Under the pieces are notes generated by a model that worked only from the letters and a program-made list of their open reading frames with translations, made no database searches and had not been told where the DNA came from. Shown here piece by piece: positions 1-5,910 of a stretch of DNA of 6,321 nt. The DNA is taken from contig CANQLK010000102.1 in NCBI GenBank assembly GCA_947624665.1, positions 1 through 6,321 on the forward strand. Reading direction: 5' to 3'. A program made the translations under genes and the position numbers. Within the stretch, counting starts at the first letter, position 1, and each line of letters starts with the position of its first letter. This DNA comes from Candidatus Gastranaerophilales bacterium. GTDB taxonomy: Bacteria > Cyanobacteriota > Vampirovibrionia > Gastranaerophilales > Gastranaerophilaceae.

Positions 1-96
1 GTGATAAGCCGTTTGTGGCGGAAGGTTTTCGTTTCTCTCAAACCCCTCTCCTCGAAAGGTACACTGTACCTTTCTCGTCGGCAGAGTGCCACTTCG
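1..96. repeat. Structured intergenic repeat, copy 1 (may be cut by window edge)
   Basis: This copy matches positions 129-224 at a fixed offset of 128 bp. Positions 1-77 are identical to 129-205, then six bases (78-83) differ, and 84-96 are identical to 212-224. It contains the near-perfect inverted repeat GAAAGGTACA-C-TGTACCTTTC at 54-74, which would form a 10-bp hairpin stem. Unlike the second copy, it lacks the closing TTATCAC after the shared CACTTCG. A 32-bp unrelated spacer (97-128) separates the copies. No protein or known RNA family is recognised in it. Confidence 0.85.
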
Positions 97-128
97 ACAT
101 CATTTCTTTGTATTCAATTGTCAGTTTG

Positions 129-235
129 GTGATAAGCCGTTTGTGGCGGAAGGTTTTCGTTTCTCTCAAACCCCTCTCCTCGAAAGGTACACTGTACCTT
201 TCTCGCCCTCTGAGTGCCACTTCGAAAATTATCAC
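129..235. repeat. Structured intergenic repeat, copy 2 (complete, with inverted ends)
   Basis: This 107-bp unit is bounded by GTGATAA (129-135) and its exact inverse TTATCAC (229-235). A second nested pair, GTGGC (143-147) and GCCAC (216-220), shares the same centre. Inside is the 10-bp inverted repeat GAAAGGTACA-C-TGTACCTTTC (182-202), offset towards the right arm. The nesting suggests a folded single strand, either RNA or a MITE-like element, rather than coding sequence. The overall style (AAGTGGCAC end, pyrimidine-rich middle, short palindromic tip) recalls intergenic repeats of gut Clostridia, but that comparison is from memory and unverified. Confidence 0.8.
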
Positions 236-299
236 ATCTCTATTCTATCATAGAAATTAAAATCGGCACTATTTTATTTTTATTTTTTAGCTTTGTTTT

Positions 300-308
300 T
301 GTTATGAT
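300..308 (+). promoter_or_regulatory. Probable promoter of the 348-1679 transporter gene (extended -10)
   Basis: TGTTATGAT is an extended -10 element (TGn followed by TATGAT, 5/6 to TATAAT). It places transcription start near 315 and gives a leader of roughly 33 nt with the AAAGG ribosome site at 337-341. No convincing -35 is seen 17 bp upstream, which is tolerable for an extended -10. Confidence 0.5.
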
Positions 309-347
309 ATTACTTGATATTTACATTAGCTTACAGAAAGGTAGAGT

Positions 348-1679
348 ATGGAACATTTTTATGAATTAGTTCAAAATCATTCAATAGCTGTTTCTGCCGG
401 AATTCTAATTATTGCTTACATACTAATCGCCCTTGAGAAAATACCTAAAGTTACTATAGCTTTGCTTGGTGCTTCTATTGTTGTATTTTCAGGTTTGGTT
501 AGTCAGGATAAAATTGCAGAATCAGCACTAAACGAACACTATTTTATTAACTTCGTTGATTTCAACGTTATATTCCTGCTTGTTTCTATGATGATTATAG
601 TTAATATAACAACAAGGTGCGGAGTATTTAAATGGATTGCCATAGAACTTTTAAAGTTTACTAAAGGCAAACCGATATTGGTTCTGGTCGCACTCGCATT
701 TTTTACGGCAGTACTTTCGGCATTCTTAGATAACGTTACTACCGTAATTCTTATTATGCCGATTACTTTTGTTGTTGCTAAACAGCTTGAAATAACGCCA
801 ATCCCTCTTTTGATAACAGAGATTTTCGCTTCCAATATCGGCGGTACTGCTACATTAATAGGTGACCCGCCTAACATTATTATCGGAAGTGCAGGCAACC
901 TCTCTTTTATGGACTTTATATCCGAACTTACCGTCATTTGTACAATCATTATGATTTCTTCGCTCGCATTCTTATACCTTTGTTTTAGAAAACAACTGGT
1001 TACGACCGAAGAAAAAATGGCTAAAATCCAAGAAATTGATAACTCTAAAACCATTACGGATTATTCTCTTTTAAAAAGGAGCATGACCGTTTTAGCTTTG
1101 GTGATATTGGGATTTTTGACCCATGACATAACTCATATTGCTACTTGTATAATCGCATTCATTGGTGCAAGTGTTTTATTGCTGTTTGAAAAACCTGAAG
1201 AAATGTTTAAACAAGTTGAATGGAACACAATATTTTTCTTTATAGGCTTGTTTATAATAATCGGAGCTTTTGAAGCGGCAGGCGGTATAAAGTTAATGGC
1301 TGATTGGCTGCTTAAAATAACCGCAGGTTCACAAAAAATAGCTTCCTTTGTTATTCTTTGGGCTTCAGGTATATTATCGGGTATTATAGATAACATCCCT
1401 TATACTGCTACAATGGCGCCTATGATTCATGAAATTGAACTTGAAAAAGGCAGAGATTTCGTTATTCCTATGTGGTGGTGCTTGTCTTTAGGTGCTTGTC
1501 TTGGCGGTAATCTTACCATTATAGGTGCCGCAGCAAACGTTATTGTTTCGGAAAATGCAGCTAAAAACGGTTACACGATTAAATTCTTACAGTTTATGAA
1601 GTATGGTATTGTTGTTGTATTTATCTCACTTGCCTTATCTTCTGTTTACATTTGGATTAGACATTTTATGTTTCAATAA
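348..1679 (+). CDS. ArsB/NhaD-superfamily ion transporter (SLC13-like permease)
   Basis: The 443-residue product is an inner-membrane secondary transporter of the ion transporter superfamily that includes ArsB, NhaD, CitM and the human P protein. It shows the family's internal duplication. Residues 124-139 (SAFLDNVTTVILIMPI) and 163-183 (NIGGTATLIGDPPNIIIG and following) are echoed by 344-360 (SGIIDNIPYTATMAPMI) and 385-401 (LGGNLTIIGAAANVIVS). The two DN motifs and the GDPPN loop are the usual signature of the substrate and ion site. About 10-12 hydrophobic segments are present, with a charged cytoplasmic loop at about 215-240. Length is normal for the family. The ATG at 348 has AAAGG at 337-341, 6 nt upstream. 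It stands alone, closed by a strong terminator. No arsR or arsC neighbour is present, so arsenite export is not supported. Na+/H+ exchange or anion transport are equally possible, and the substrate cannot be read from sequence. Confidence 0.9.
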   Translation: MEHFYELVQNHSIAVSAGILIIAYILIALEKIPKVTIALLGASIVVFSGLVSQDKIAESALNEHYFINFVDFNVIFLLVSMMIIVNITTRCGVFKWIAIELLKFTKGKPILVLVALAFFTAVLSAFLDNVTTVILIMPITFVVAKQLEITPIPLLITEIFASNIGGTATLIGDPPNIIIGSAGNLSFMDFISELTVICTIIMISSLAFLYLCFRKQLVTTEEKMAKIQEIDNSKTITDYSLLKRSMTVLALVILGFLTHDITHIATCIIAFIGASVLLLFEKPEEMFKQVEWNTIFFFIGLFIIIGAFEAAGGIKLMADWLLKITAGSQKIASFVILWASGILSGIIDNIPYTATMAPMIHEIELEKGRDFVIPMWWCLSLGACLGGNLTIIGAAANVIVSENAAKNGYTIKFLQFMKYGIVVVFISLALSSVYIWIRHFMFQ

Positions 1680-1691
1680 TTTTAATTTTTT

Positions 1692-1729
1692 AAATAACCT
1701 CCTTCACTAAAGAAGGAGGTTATTTTTTT
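1692..1729 (+). terminator. Rho-independent terminator of the transporter gene
   Basis: A perfect 14-bp stem (1692-1705 with 1712-1725; core AACCTCCTTC/GAAGGAGGTT) has a 6-nt ACTAAA loop and a T-run through 1729. It starts 12 bp after the TAA and separates this gene transcriptionally from the next one. Confidence 0.95.
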
Positions 1730-1742
1730 ATGCGTTTTATAT

Positions 1743-1748
1743 TATAAT
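1743..1748 (+). promoter_or_regulatory. Probable -10 element for the AI-2E-family gene
   Basis: A consensus TATAAT lies in the 41-bp gap between the upstream terminator and the ATG at 1771. Its -35 position (about 1720-1725, TTATTT) would fall inside the terminator stem and matches poorly. Transcription would start near 1755, giving a leader of only about 16 nt that still contains AGGAG (1760-1764). Confidence 0.5.
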
Positions 1749-1770
1749 TTATTCAACATAGGAGAGATTT

Positions 1771-2796
1771 ATGTTTAACGTTTTTTTTCAAAAATATATG
1801 ACTGCAAAAAATGTTATTTTCATTATTATAGCCATTCTTTTTTTAATATTTATTTTTAAAATTCAAGATATTGCAATAATGTTTTTTGCTTCTTACGTAA
1901 TTGCATGTTCACTTAATCCTATGGTTGATAAATTATCAGAAAAACTTAACCGAAATCTGTCTGCCGCTATTGTTTTAACAGGTATGTTAGTTGTTATATG
2001 TGCATTTTTTGTTCCGCTGCTTGTAATGGGAATACACGAAATAAAATCATTTACGGAAGCTCTGCCTTTGCATGGAGAGCTTATAAAATCTTATTTTGAG
2101 AATAATGCTCTTGCTAATAAATTGCAGATTACTAATTTGGATTTTTCAAGCTTTGCTTCATCCGCTTCCGAATTGACTTCTAAGTTATTAAACAGCTCTA
2201 TAAGCATTGGTAAAAACATAGGTACGGGATTAATTTATCTTGTAATATCCATAATTATTACATTTTACTTTATGGCAGATAAGGATACTGTAAGAAAAAC
2301 ATATTTAAGCCTGTTTCCGTCTAATATGAAGTCAAGGGCTTCGGAAATAATAGAAAGTATATCAGATAAAATCGGCGGATACGTAATTGCTCAAATTGCA
2401 ACTATGGCAAGTGTCGGAATTATAATGGCTATTGGTCTTGCTCTTTTTAGAGTCGATTATGCGATATTAATAGGCTTAATTACTTCCGTTCTTGATTTAG
2501 TTCCCGTTATAGGGCCTGCAATAGCTTTAATTATTGCATTGCTTGTAACTTTTAAATCGGGATCTTTAGTTATCTTTTCTGTTATTGCGGTATTCGCAGT
2601 CGCCCAACTTGCCGAAAATAATTTCGTAAGACCTTTTGTGTTCAGTAAATTTTTGAATTTACATCCGCTTATTATTTATTTGTTCTTATTAATAACAGCT
2701 AAATATATCGGTATAATAGGAGTTCTGTTTGCACCTGCTATCGCAGCTACCGTGGTTGTTTTAATTGAAGAACTTTACATTAAAAATATTAATTGA
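1771..2796 (+). CDS. AI-2E family transporter (PerM/YtvI-like membrane protein)
   Basis: The 341-residue polytopic membrane protein has the layout of the AI-2E transporter family (formerly UPF0118; TqsA, PerM, YtvI). Two hydrophobic hairpins come first (about 12-50 and 63-88). A soluble stretch of about 70 residues follows (about 89-150), then a helix with the family's FYFMADKD-type end (152-172). The conserved C-terminal half contains GGYVIAQ (202-208), LIGLITSVLDLVPVIGPAIA (233-252) and FLNLHPLIIYLFLL (294-307), then a glycine-rich last helix pair. Family members include an autoinducer-2 exporter and Na+(Li+)/H+ antiporters, so the name does not give the substrate. Length is normal. The ATG is preceded by AGGAG at 1760-1764, 6 nt away. 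It appears monocistronic and converges on the minus-strand cluster. Confidence 0.9.
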   Translation: MFNVFFQKYMTAKNVIFIIIAILFLIFIFKIQDIAIMFFASYVIACSLNPMVDKLSEKLNRNLSAAIVLTGMLVVICAFFVPLLVMGIHEIKSFTEALPLHGELIKSYFENNALANKLQITNLDFSSFASSASELTSKLLNSSISIGKNIGTGLIYLVISIIITFYFMADKDTVRKTYLSLFPSNMKSRASEIIESISDKIGGYVIAQIATMASVGIIMAIGLALFRVDYAILIGLITSVLDLVPVIGPAIALIIALLVTFKSGSLVIFSVIAVFAVAQLAENNFVRPFVFSKFLNLHPLIIYLFLLITAKYIGIIGVLFAPAIAATVVVLIEELYIKNIN

Positions 2797-2799
2797 TTT

Positions 2800-2820
2800 T
2801 GTATTTTGTAATACATTTTT
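2800..2820 (+). terminator. Weak putative terminator after the AI-2E-family gene
   Basis: A 6-bp AT-rich stem (TGTATT/AATACA, 2800-2805 with 2810-2815) with a 4-nt loop is followed by five T's. The reverse direction has no T-run, so it does not obviously serve the patatin gene ending at 2826. The stem has only one G-C pair, so this is tentative. Confidence 0.35.
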
Positions 2821-2825
2821 ATCTT

Positions 2826-3680
2826 TTAGCAATTATGGCAGTTAAAATATTTCATTGTGCTTTCGTAGCCTGCTTTGTATATCATTTCTTTTTTCTTTGA
2901 TGAAAGATTGAAGTCCGTAAATTGAACATCAAAAACATCAACACGTATAATTTCTCTTAAATCATTTTTGTATTCTTGACAGGCTTCATCATCAATAATA
3001 AATGCTGCGGAATTAACAATGGCATTTATCATTTTTATCGGATTTTTAGATATTTTATTCGTGTTTCCGCCTGTTATTCTAAATTCAAGAATTTTATTTT
3101 TATTTTCGGATAAATAATTAATTGATTTCCAAATAGGGCAGCCTCTTGCAATATCTCCGTCAATCAAATGTCTGCCGTTATATTCATACGGAATTAAAAG
3201 TCCCGGCATAGAGGAAGATGCTCTTAATGCAGCTGCTATTTCCATTTTGGGAGTTGTATATTTTGAGAAAACTTTGACTTGTGATGTTTCAAGTTCTACT
3301 GCCGTTATAAATATATCTTTATCTAAATCTTTAAAACATACAGGAGGTATTTCCCCCTTTTTATAATCTTGCTTATAGTAATACTGTTCTATTTTACATC
3401 TTAGCCAATTCAAATATTTTTTACCCCTGCTAAATGCTAAATTATTAAAGATTTGGAAATTGACATCCGTAAAAAGCGTTCTTAAATCAAGAGTATTTAT
3501 TTCTTTTTTTATATCATCAGAAGATAAGCCCAGTGCATAAAACATCATAAATATAGCACCTATGGAAGAACCTGTATATGTAACAGGTGATATTTCAAGT
3601 TCTTCCAATGCTTTAAGAACACCTATAAAGCTTAGACCTCTGACCGAACCGCCCGTAAATATTACATTATATTTTTTCAT
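2826..3680 (-). CDS. Patatin-like phospholipase
   Basis: The 284-residue protein is a serine lipid acyl hydrolase of the patatin family, expected to cleave acyl chains from phospholipids at the membrane surface. All three signature parts are visible. The glycine-rich oxyanion-hole loop is TGGSVRG (9-15). The nucleophile elbow is GSSIG (37-41, catalytic Ser39). The catalytic Asp is D174 in the DGD motif (174-176), preceded by the conserved ASSSMPGLLIPY stretch (154-165). It has no signal peptide or membrane span, so it is probably cytosolic and membrane-peripheral. Length is typical of small bacterial members. The ATG at 3680 has AAGGAA at 3695-3690, 9 nt upstream. It lies 30 bp after the membrane/Kelch gene, in the same frame and probably the same transcript. 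Family members serve in lipid turnover, virulence and phage defence (for example CapV). Which applies here cannot be told from sequence. Confidence 0.92.
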   Translation of the reverse strand: MKKYNVIFTGGSVRGLSFIGVLKALEELEISPVTYTGSSIGAIFMMFYALGLSSDDIKKEINTLDLRTLFTDVNFQIFNNLAFSRGKKYLNWLRCKIEQYYYKQDYKKGEIPPVCFKDLDKDIFITAVELETSQVKVFSKYTTPKMEIAAALRASSSMPGLLIPYEYNGRHLIDGDIARGCPIWKSINYLSENKNKILEFRITGGNTNKISKNPIKMINAIVNSAAFIIDDEACQEYKNDLREIIRVDVFDVQFTDFNLSSKKKEMIYKAGYESTMKYFNCHNC

Positions 3681-3710
3681 TTTATCAGTTTCCTTTTTAA
3701 TATGAATAAA

Positions 3711-4961
3711 TCAGTATATCTTTATTAAAGCAGTTTCTTCGGTTTCGGGATTAAAAATTTCACTATATTTATTGCCATGAGTCATAAATACCCTTCCGTC
3801 GTCCAATAAAATGGTGCTTTCTGCAAAAACGCTTCGTTCTATATTTGTATTTCCGACAAACTTACATTCTTGGTTTTTTGGATTGCATATTTCAAGTCGC
3901 TTTGAATAACCGTCAGAGGAAAAACCGCCTGAAATTAATACATTTCCGTCTTTTAACAATGTTAATAGGGGTTGTGTCCTTCTTTGAATATTATTTTGGG
4001 ATATTACTTTAACTTCGGGGGATTTTTTAAACCAAAAATACTTATAATCAGTTTTAGTTAATAAAGCCATACAGCCTACAGATATCAAAACAAATATTAT
4101 AAAAGCAAATATATTAATCGTAAAAATTTTATTATCTAATTTCTTTTCTTTATCAAATGTTTTCTTTGAAAAAATAAGTTCAAATAAAAATATAACTATA
4201 TCAATTAAAAATATTGTCTGAACCGTTATAAACAGCCAAGAAGTATTGACAACACGTACTAATAAATATCCCAAGCCGGGAACAAAATAACTCATAAGAT
4301 ATAATAAAGGTAATGTAAAATATATTATAACCGCTATAATTGCCAAAACTAAATAGGTATAACCTAAAAATAAACCGATATTAAAGAACAAAGAATCTTC
4401 AAGCCATAATGACCAGTCTTTCTTTTGATTATATTCATTTTCATTTTCGCAAAATACTTCATTCTGTTCTTGTTCTTTTTCAGCTGATTTAATTTTATTC
4501 TGTTCTATTTTCGTTGTGATAAAATAATAAATATATGCCAATATGGGTATTGATAAACTTATATACATACTGATATGATGATATGTTTTTATAAAATGAA
4601 TAAAGAAAAAGATAATAATTAATTGAAAAATTGAGAAAAATATTGTCATCAAGGTGAATAAAACAGGATTTTTAATCCCTTTACCCGATTGGATTTTTTT
4701 GAAGAAAATAAAATCTGCCCCTAATACAATAGGTGCTAAATAAGCTATTAACAACATTACGGGAATTAAAACTATAAAAACGAAACAAAATATTCCCCAG
4801 AAATGCGGTAGTGTATGCAAAAATATAAAATCACCAATTTTGCTTAGTTCTTGCCCTTTACCTATCGCAGCCGTATAAAAAATGATAAAAATAAACAGTG
4901 AATATATAACCCCGCCTATTGCAGAGAATTTAAAATATAAGCTTTTTCCTAAGTTAAACAT
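3711..4961 (-). CDS. Multi-helix membrane protein with two C-terminal Kelch-like repeats, function unknown
   Basis: The frame is open back to a GTG at 4991, but I place the start at the ATG at 4961. That ATG has AAAGGA 9 nt upstream and the GTG has no ribosome site. This gives 416 residues. Seven or eight hydrophobic helices are seen at about 12-34, 52-80, 99-124, 130-150, 191-235 (long, one or two spans), 242-263 and 279-301. A highly charged, Glu/Lys/Asn-rich loop occupies about 151-183. The last ~95 residues are soluble and contain two Kelch-like units: LLKDGNVLISGG (335-346) with EICNP (357-361), and LLDDGRVFMTHG (385-396) with EIFNP (401-405). A Kelch propeller normally needs about six units, so this domain is short, degenerate or completed by another subunit. 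The side of the membrane it faces is unclear because the helix count is uncertain. I do not recognise the family of the membrane part. Its downstream partner is the patatin gene. Confidence 0.8.
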   Translation of the reverse strand: MFNLGKSLYFKFSAIGGVIYSLFIFIIFYTAAIGKGQELSKIGDFIFLHTLPHFWGIFCFVFIVLIPVMLLIAYLAPIVLGADFIFFKKIQSGKGIKNPVLFTLMTIFFSIFQLIIIFFFIHFIKTYHHISMYISLSIPILAYIYYFITTKIEQNKIKSAEKEQEQNEVFCENENEYNQKKDWSLWLEDSLFFNIGLFLGYTYLVLAIIAVIIYFTLPLLYLMSYFVPGLGYLLVRVVNTSWLFITVQTIFLIDIVIFLFELIFSKKTFDKEKKLDNKIFTINIFAFIIFVLISVGCMALLTKTDYKYFWFKKSPEVKVISQNNIQRRTQPLLTLLKDGNVLISGGFSSDGYSKRLEICNPKNQECKFVGNTNIERSVFAESTILLDDGRVFMTHGNKYSEIFNPETEETALIKIY

Positions 4962-4970
4962 ATACGCTAT

Positions 4971-4976
4971 TCCTTT
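4971..4976 (-). promoter_or_regulatory. Ribosome binding site that fixes the start of the membrane/Kelch gene at 4961
   Basis: Read on the minus strand this is AAAGGA, 9 nt before the ATG at 4961-4959. The alternative upstream GTG (4991-4989) has no purine-rich site before it and would sit at the predicted transcription start. Confidence 0.75.
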
Positions 4977-4997
4977 CGTTTCGGAGAACACATTATT

Positions 4998-5026
4998 AGT
5001 TTATCACTAAATAATTAACCATTCAA
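4998..5026 (-). promoter_or_regulatory. Probable promoter of the membrane/Kelch-patatin operon
   Basis: On the minus strand there is TTGAAT (5026-5021) as -35, a 17-bp spacer, and TAAACT (5003-4998) as -10. Each hexamer matches the consensus at 4/6. Transcription would begin near 4991 and give a 30-nt leader for the ATG at 4961. The -35 is identical to that of the MarR gene promoter. Confidence 0.5.
5008..5026. promoter_or_regulatory. Candidate MarR operator before the membrane/Kelch-patatin operon
   Basis: The plus-strand sequence TAAATAATTAACCATTCAA matches the motif at 5528-5546 in the MarR gene's own promoter at 16 of 19 positions. In both promoters it covers the -35 hexamer and most of the spacer. 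A repressor bound here would block RNA polymerase. No binding data exist, and low complexity weakens the match. Confidence 0.45.
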
Positions 5027-5049
5027 TAAATATTCCAAAAAATTTTACA

Positions 5050-5511
5050 TTATTTAATAATAGTTAACCATTCAACTAATTTTTGATTTAAAAGCTGAAC
5101 ATCGGAATTTTGCATGTTTTGTGTAATTTTTTCAATTTCTTGCTGATAAGAGGGGTAAATATCATCTAAAAGCTTAGAGGCGAAATCGGTAATTTTAATA
5201 AGCTTAACTCTCCTGTCGTTTTCTTTGGCGTTTCTGGTTATCATTCCGTCTTTTTCGAGCTTATCAAGTAATTTAGTTATATTTGAGGCAGTAACTAATA
5301 ATCTTTTAGATATTTCATTCTGCTGAATACCTTGTTCTTTGCCGATATGTTTTATAATCATTAAAATATTAAATTTTGAAGTATTAAGATTAGCCTGAGC
5401 AAGAATATTATCAAGTTTTGATACGATTTGAGCCCATAAAATCCCGAGGGTGTAAATGAGCTTTGAGCTGTCTTTTTGATTTTCGTAATACAAATCTAAT
5501 TTTTTATCCAT
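5050..5511 (-). CDS. MarR-family transcriptional regulator
   Basis: The 153-residue protein has the length and layout of a MarR winged-helix dimer. N- and C-terminal helices for dimerisation lie at about 14-40 and 117-152. The helix-turn-helix is IQQNEISKRLLVTASNITKL (62-81), and the wing is DGMITRNAKENDRRVKLIKIT (88-108) with the conserved D-x-R-type DRR at 99-101. Such proteins usually repress their own gene and a neighbour until a small aromatic ligand, oxidant or metal is sensed. The ligand here is unknown. There is no Cys, which argues against thiol-based redox sensing. The ATG at 5511 is the only start after an in-frame TAG upstream, yet no Shine-Dalgarno precedes it and the -10 lies only 6 nt away, so translation may be leaderless. 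It is divergent from nothing and lies 88 bp upstream of the membrane/Kelch gene in the same orientation. Confidence 0.93.
   Translation of the reverse strand: MDKKLDLYYENQKDSSKLIYTLGILWAQIVSKLDNILAQANLNTSKFNILMIIKHIGKEQGIQQNEISKRLLVTASNITKLLDKLEKDGMITRNAKENDRRVKLIKITDFASKLLDDIYPSYQQEIEKITQNMQNSDVQLLNQKLVEWLTIIK
5064..5075. repeat. Third occurrence of the operator half-motif, inside the end of the MarR gene
   Basis: TTAACCATTCAA here is identical to 5015-5026 in the promoter of the downstream operon, 49 bp away. The surrounding 19 bases match that operator at 16/19. It overlaps the last codons of the MarR gene (the VEWLT region), so chance is possible. Paired sites 49 bp apart could also be used by a dimeric regulator. 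Confidence 0.35.
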
Positions 5512-5517
5512 AGAGAT

Positions 5518-5546
5518 ATTATACAGGTAAATTATTAATAATTCAA
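5518..5546 (-). promoter_or_regulatory. Promoter of the MarR gene
   Basis: On the minus strand TTGAAT (5546-5541, 4/6) is followed by a 17-bp spacer and a consensus TATAAT (5523-5518). The expected transcription start is 5512-5511, at the ATG itself. Confidence 0.7.
5528..5546. promoter_or_regulatory. Candidate MarR autoregulatory operator with a perfect 14-bp palindrome
   Basis: The plus-strand sequence TAAATTATTAATAATTCAA includes AATTATTAATAATT (5530-5543), a perfect palindrome lying in the spacer and touching the -35. MarR dimers typically bind short AT-rich palindromes overlapping their own promoter, so location and symmetry both fit. The composition is simple, so chance symmetry cannot be excluded. 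Confidence 0.5.
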
Positions 5547-5573
5547 CTATATTTTTAATTTTTTTCTAATTCA

Positions 5574-5741
5574 AAATTAGTGAAGAATAAAAAAGCAATT
5601 AAAGCCGATTGCTTTTTTATTCTCCATTATTTAATTTATAAACATTTTTGAAATAAAAAAAGAGGAATTGGAGAACATATACGGAGCTTCGTAAGTTTAC
5701 TTAATGAAACAACGACGAGGCTTCGTCTGTTTGAACCGATG
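5574..5741. repeat. 168-bp direct repeat, first copy
   Basis: This block reappears at 6153-6320, offset 579 bp, with about four substitutions. They fall in GAGGAATTGG versus GAGCAATTGG, GTAAGTTT versus GTAATTTT, and two changes in AACGACGAGG versus AACGTCAAGG. It comprises the terminator hairpin, an AT-rich linker and the left arm of a palindromic element. The match ends at the window edge, so the true repeat may be longer. Confidence 0.95.
5584..5623. terminator. Bidirectional hairpin terminator, copy 1
   Basis: A perfect 16-bp inverted repeat (core GAATAAAAAAGCAAT / ATTGCTTTTTTATTC) surrounds an 8-nt loop, TAAAGCCG. The A6 and T6 tracts within the arms make it look like a terminator from either side, with a GC-containing hairpin followed by a T-run. 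It lies 72 bp upstream of the MarR start and would insulate that gene from transcription entering from the right. Its inclusion in a repeated block shows it travels with the repeat. Confidence 0.8.
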
Positions 5742-5885
5742 TAATCGACGATACAAAGCGAACCGCTAAGCTAAAGCGAAGCGTGTGAGCCTGTATCCGT
5801 AACGAAGTGTAGGTGTTACGAAGCCTTTAGTTGAATTTAGTAAAATAGAAGCGTAGTATCCGTTATCCAATTTCTCTTTTTTATT
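5652..5885. repeat. 234-bp imperfect palindromic element (A)
   Basis: The ends are inverted: AAAAAAGAGGAATTGGA (5656-5672) against TCCAATTTCTCTTTTTT (5866-5882). Pairing continues inward with a common centre near 5770. Pairs include CTTCGTAA (5688-5695) with TTACGAAG (5816-5823), AGGCTTCGT (5719-5726 region) with ACGAAGCCT (5818-5826 region), and GATACA (5750-5755) with TGTATC (5792-5797). A transcript or single strand would fold into one long hairpin. All frames are broken by stops and no transposase is present. It could be a non-autonomous MITE-like element or a structured repeat. No clear target-site duplication is seen. Confidence 0.75.
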
Positions 5886-5910
5886 TAATATTAAAAAATA
5901 ATTTAATCAC

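Noticed and set aside
1..235. CRISPR-like array (repeat-spacer-repeat).
   Set aside because: The repeated block is about 96 bp, far longer than CRISPR repeats. Only two copies are seen, they differ internally, and no cas gene is nearby.
15..260. An 81-codon open frame on the plus strand (and a 65-codon one on the minus strand at 38-235).
   Set aside because: Both run through the tandem repeat and repeat the same peptide because the DNA repeats. There is no ribosome site and no recognisable domain.
539..1396. Long minus-strand open frames (539-1054 and 1133-1396) opposite the transporter gene.
   Set aside because: They lie antisense to a protein with clear family motifs. They have no domains of their own and reflect codon bias on the coding strand.
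348..1679. Naming the transporter arsB.
   Set aside because: There is no arsenic-resistance neighbour and no arsenic-responsive regulator. The same motifs occur in Na+/H+ antiporters and anion transporters.
4962..4991. GTG at 4991 as start of the membrane/Kelch protein.
   Set aside because: It has no ribosome site and coincides with the predicted transcription start. The ATG at 4961 has AAAGGA at good spacing.
3711..5052. Genetic code with TGA as an amino acid, which would fuse the membrane/Kelch and patatin genes.
   Set aside because: The AI-2E-family gene also ends sensibly at TGA, no gene contains an internal TGA, and a ribosome site precedes the patatin ATG.
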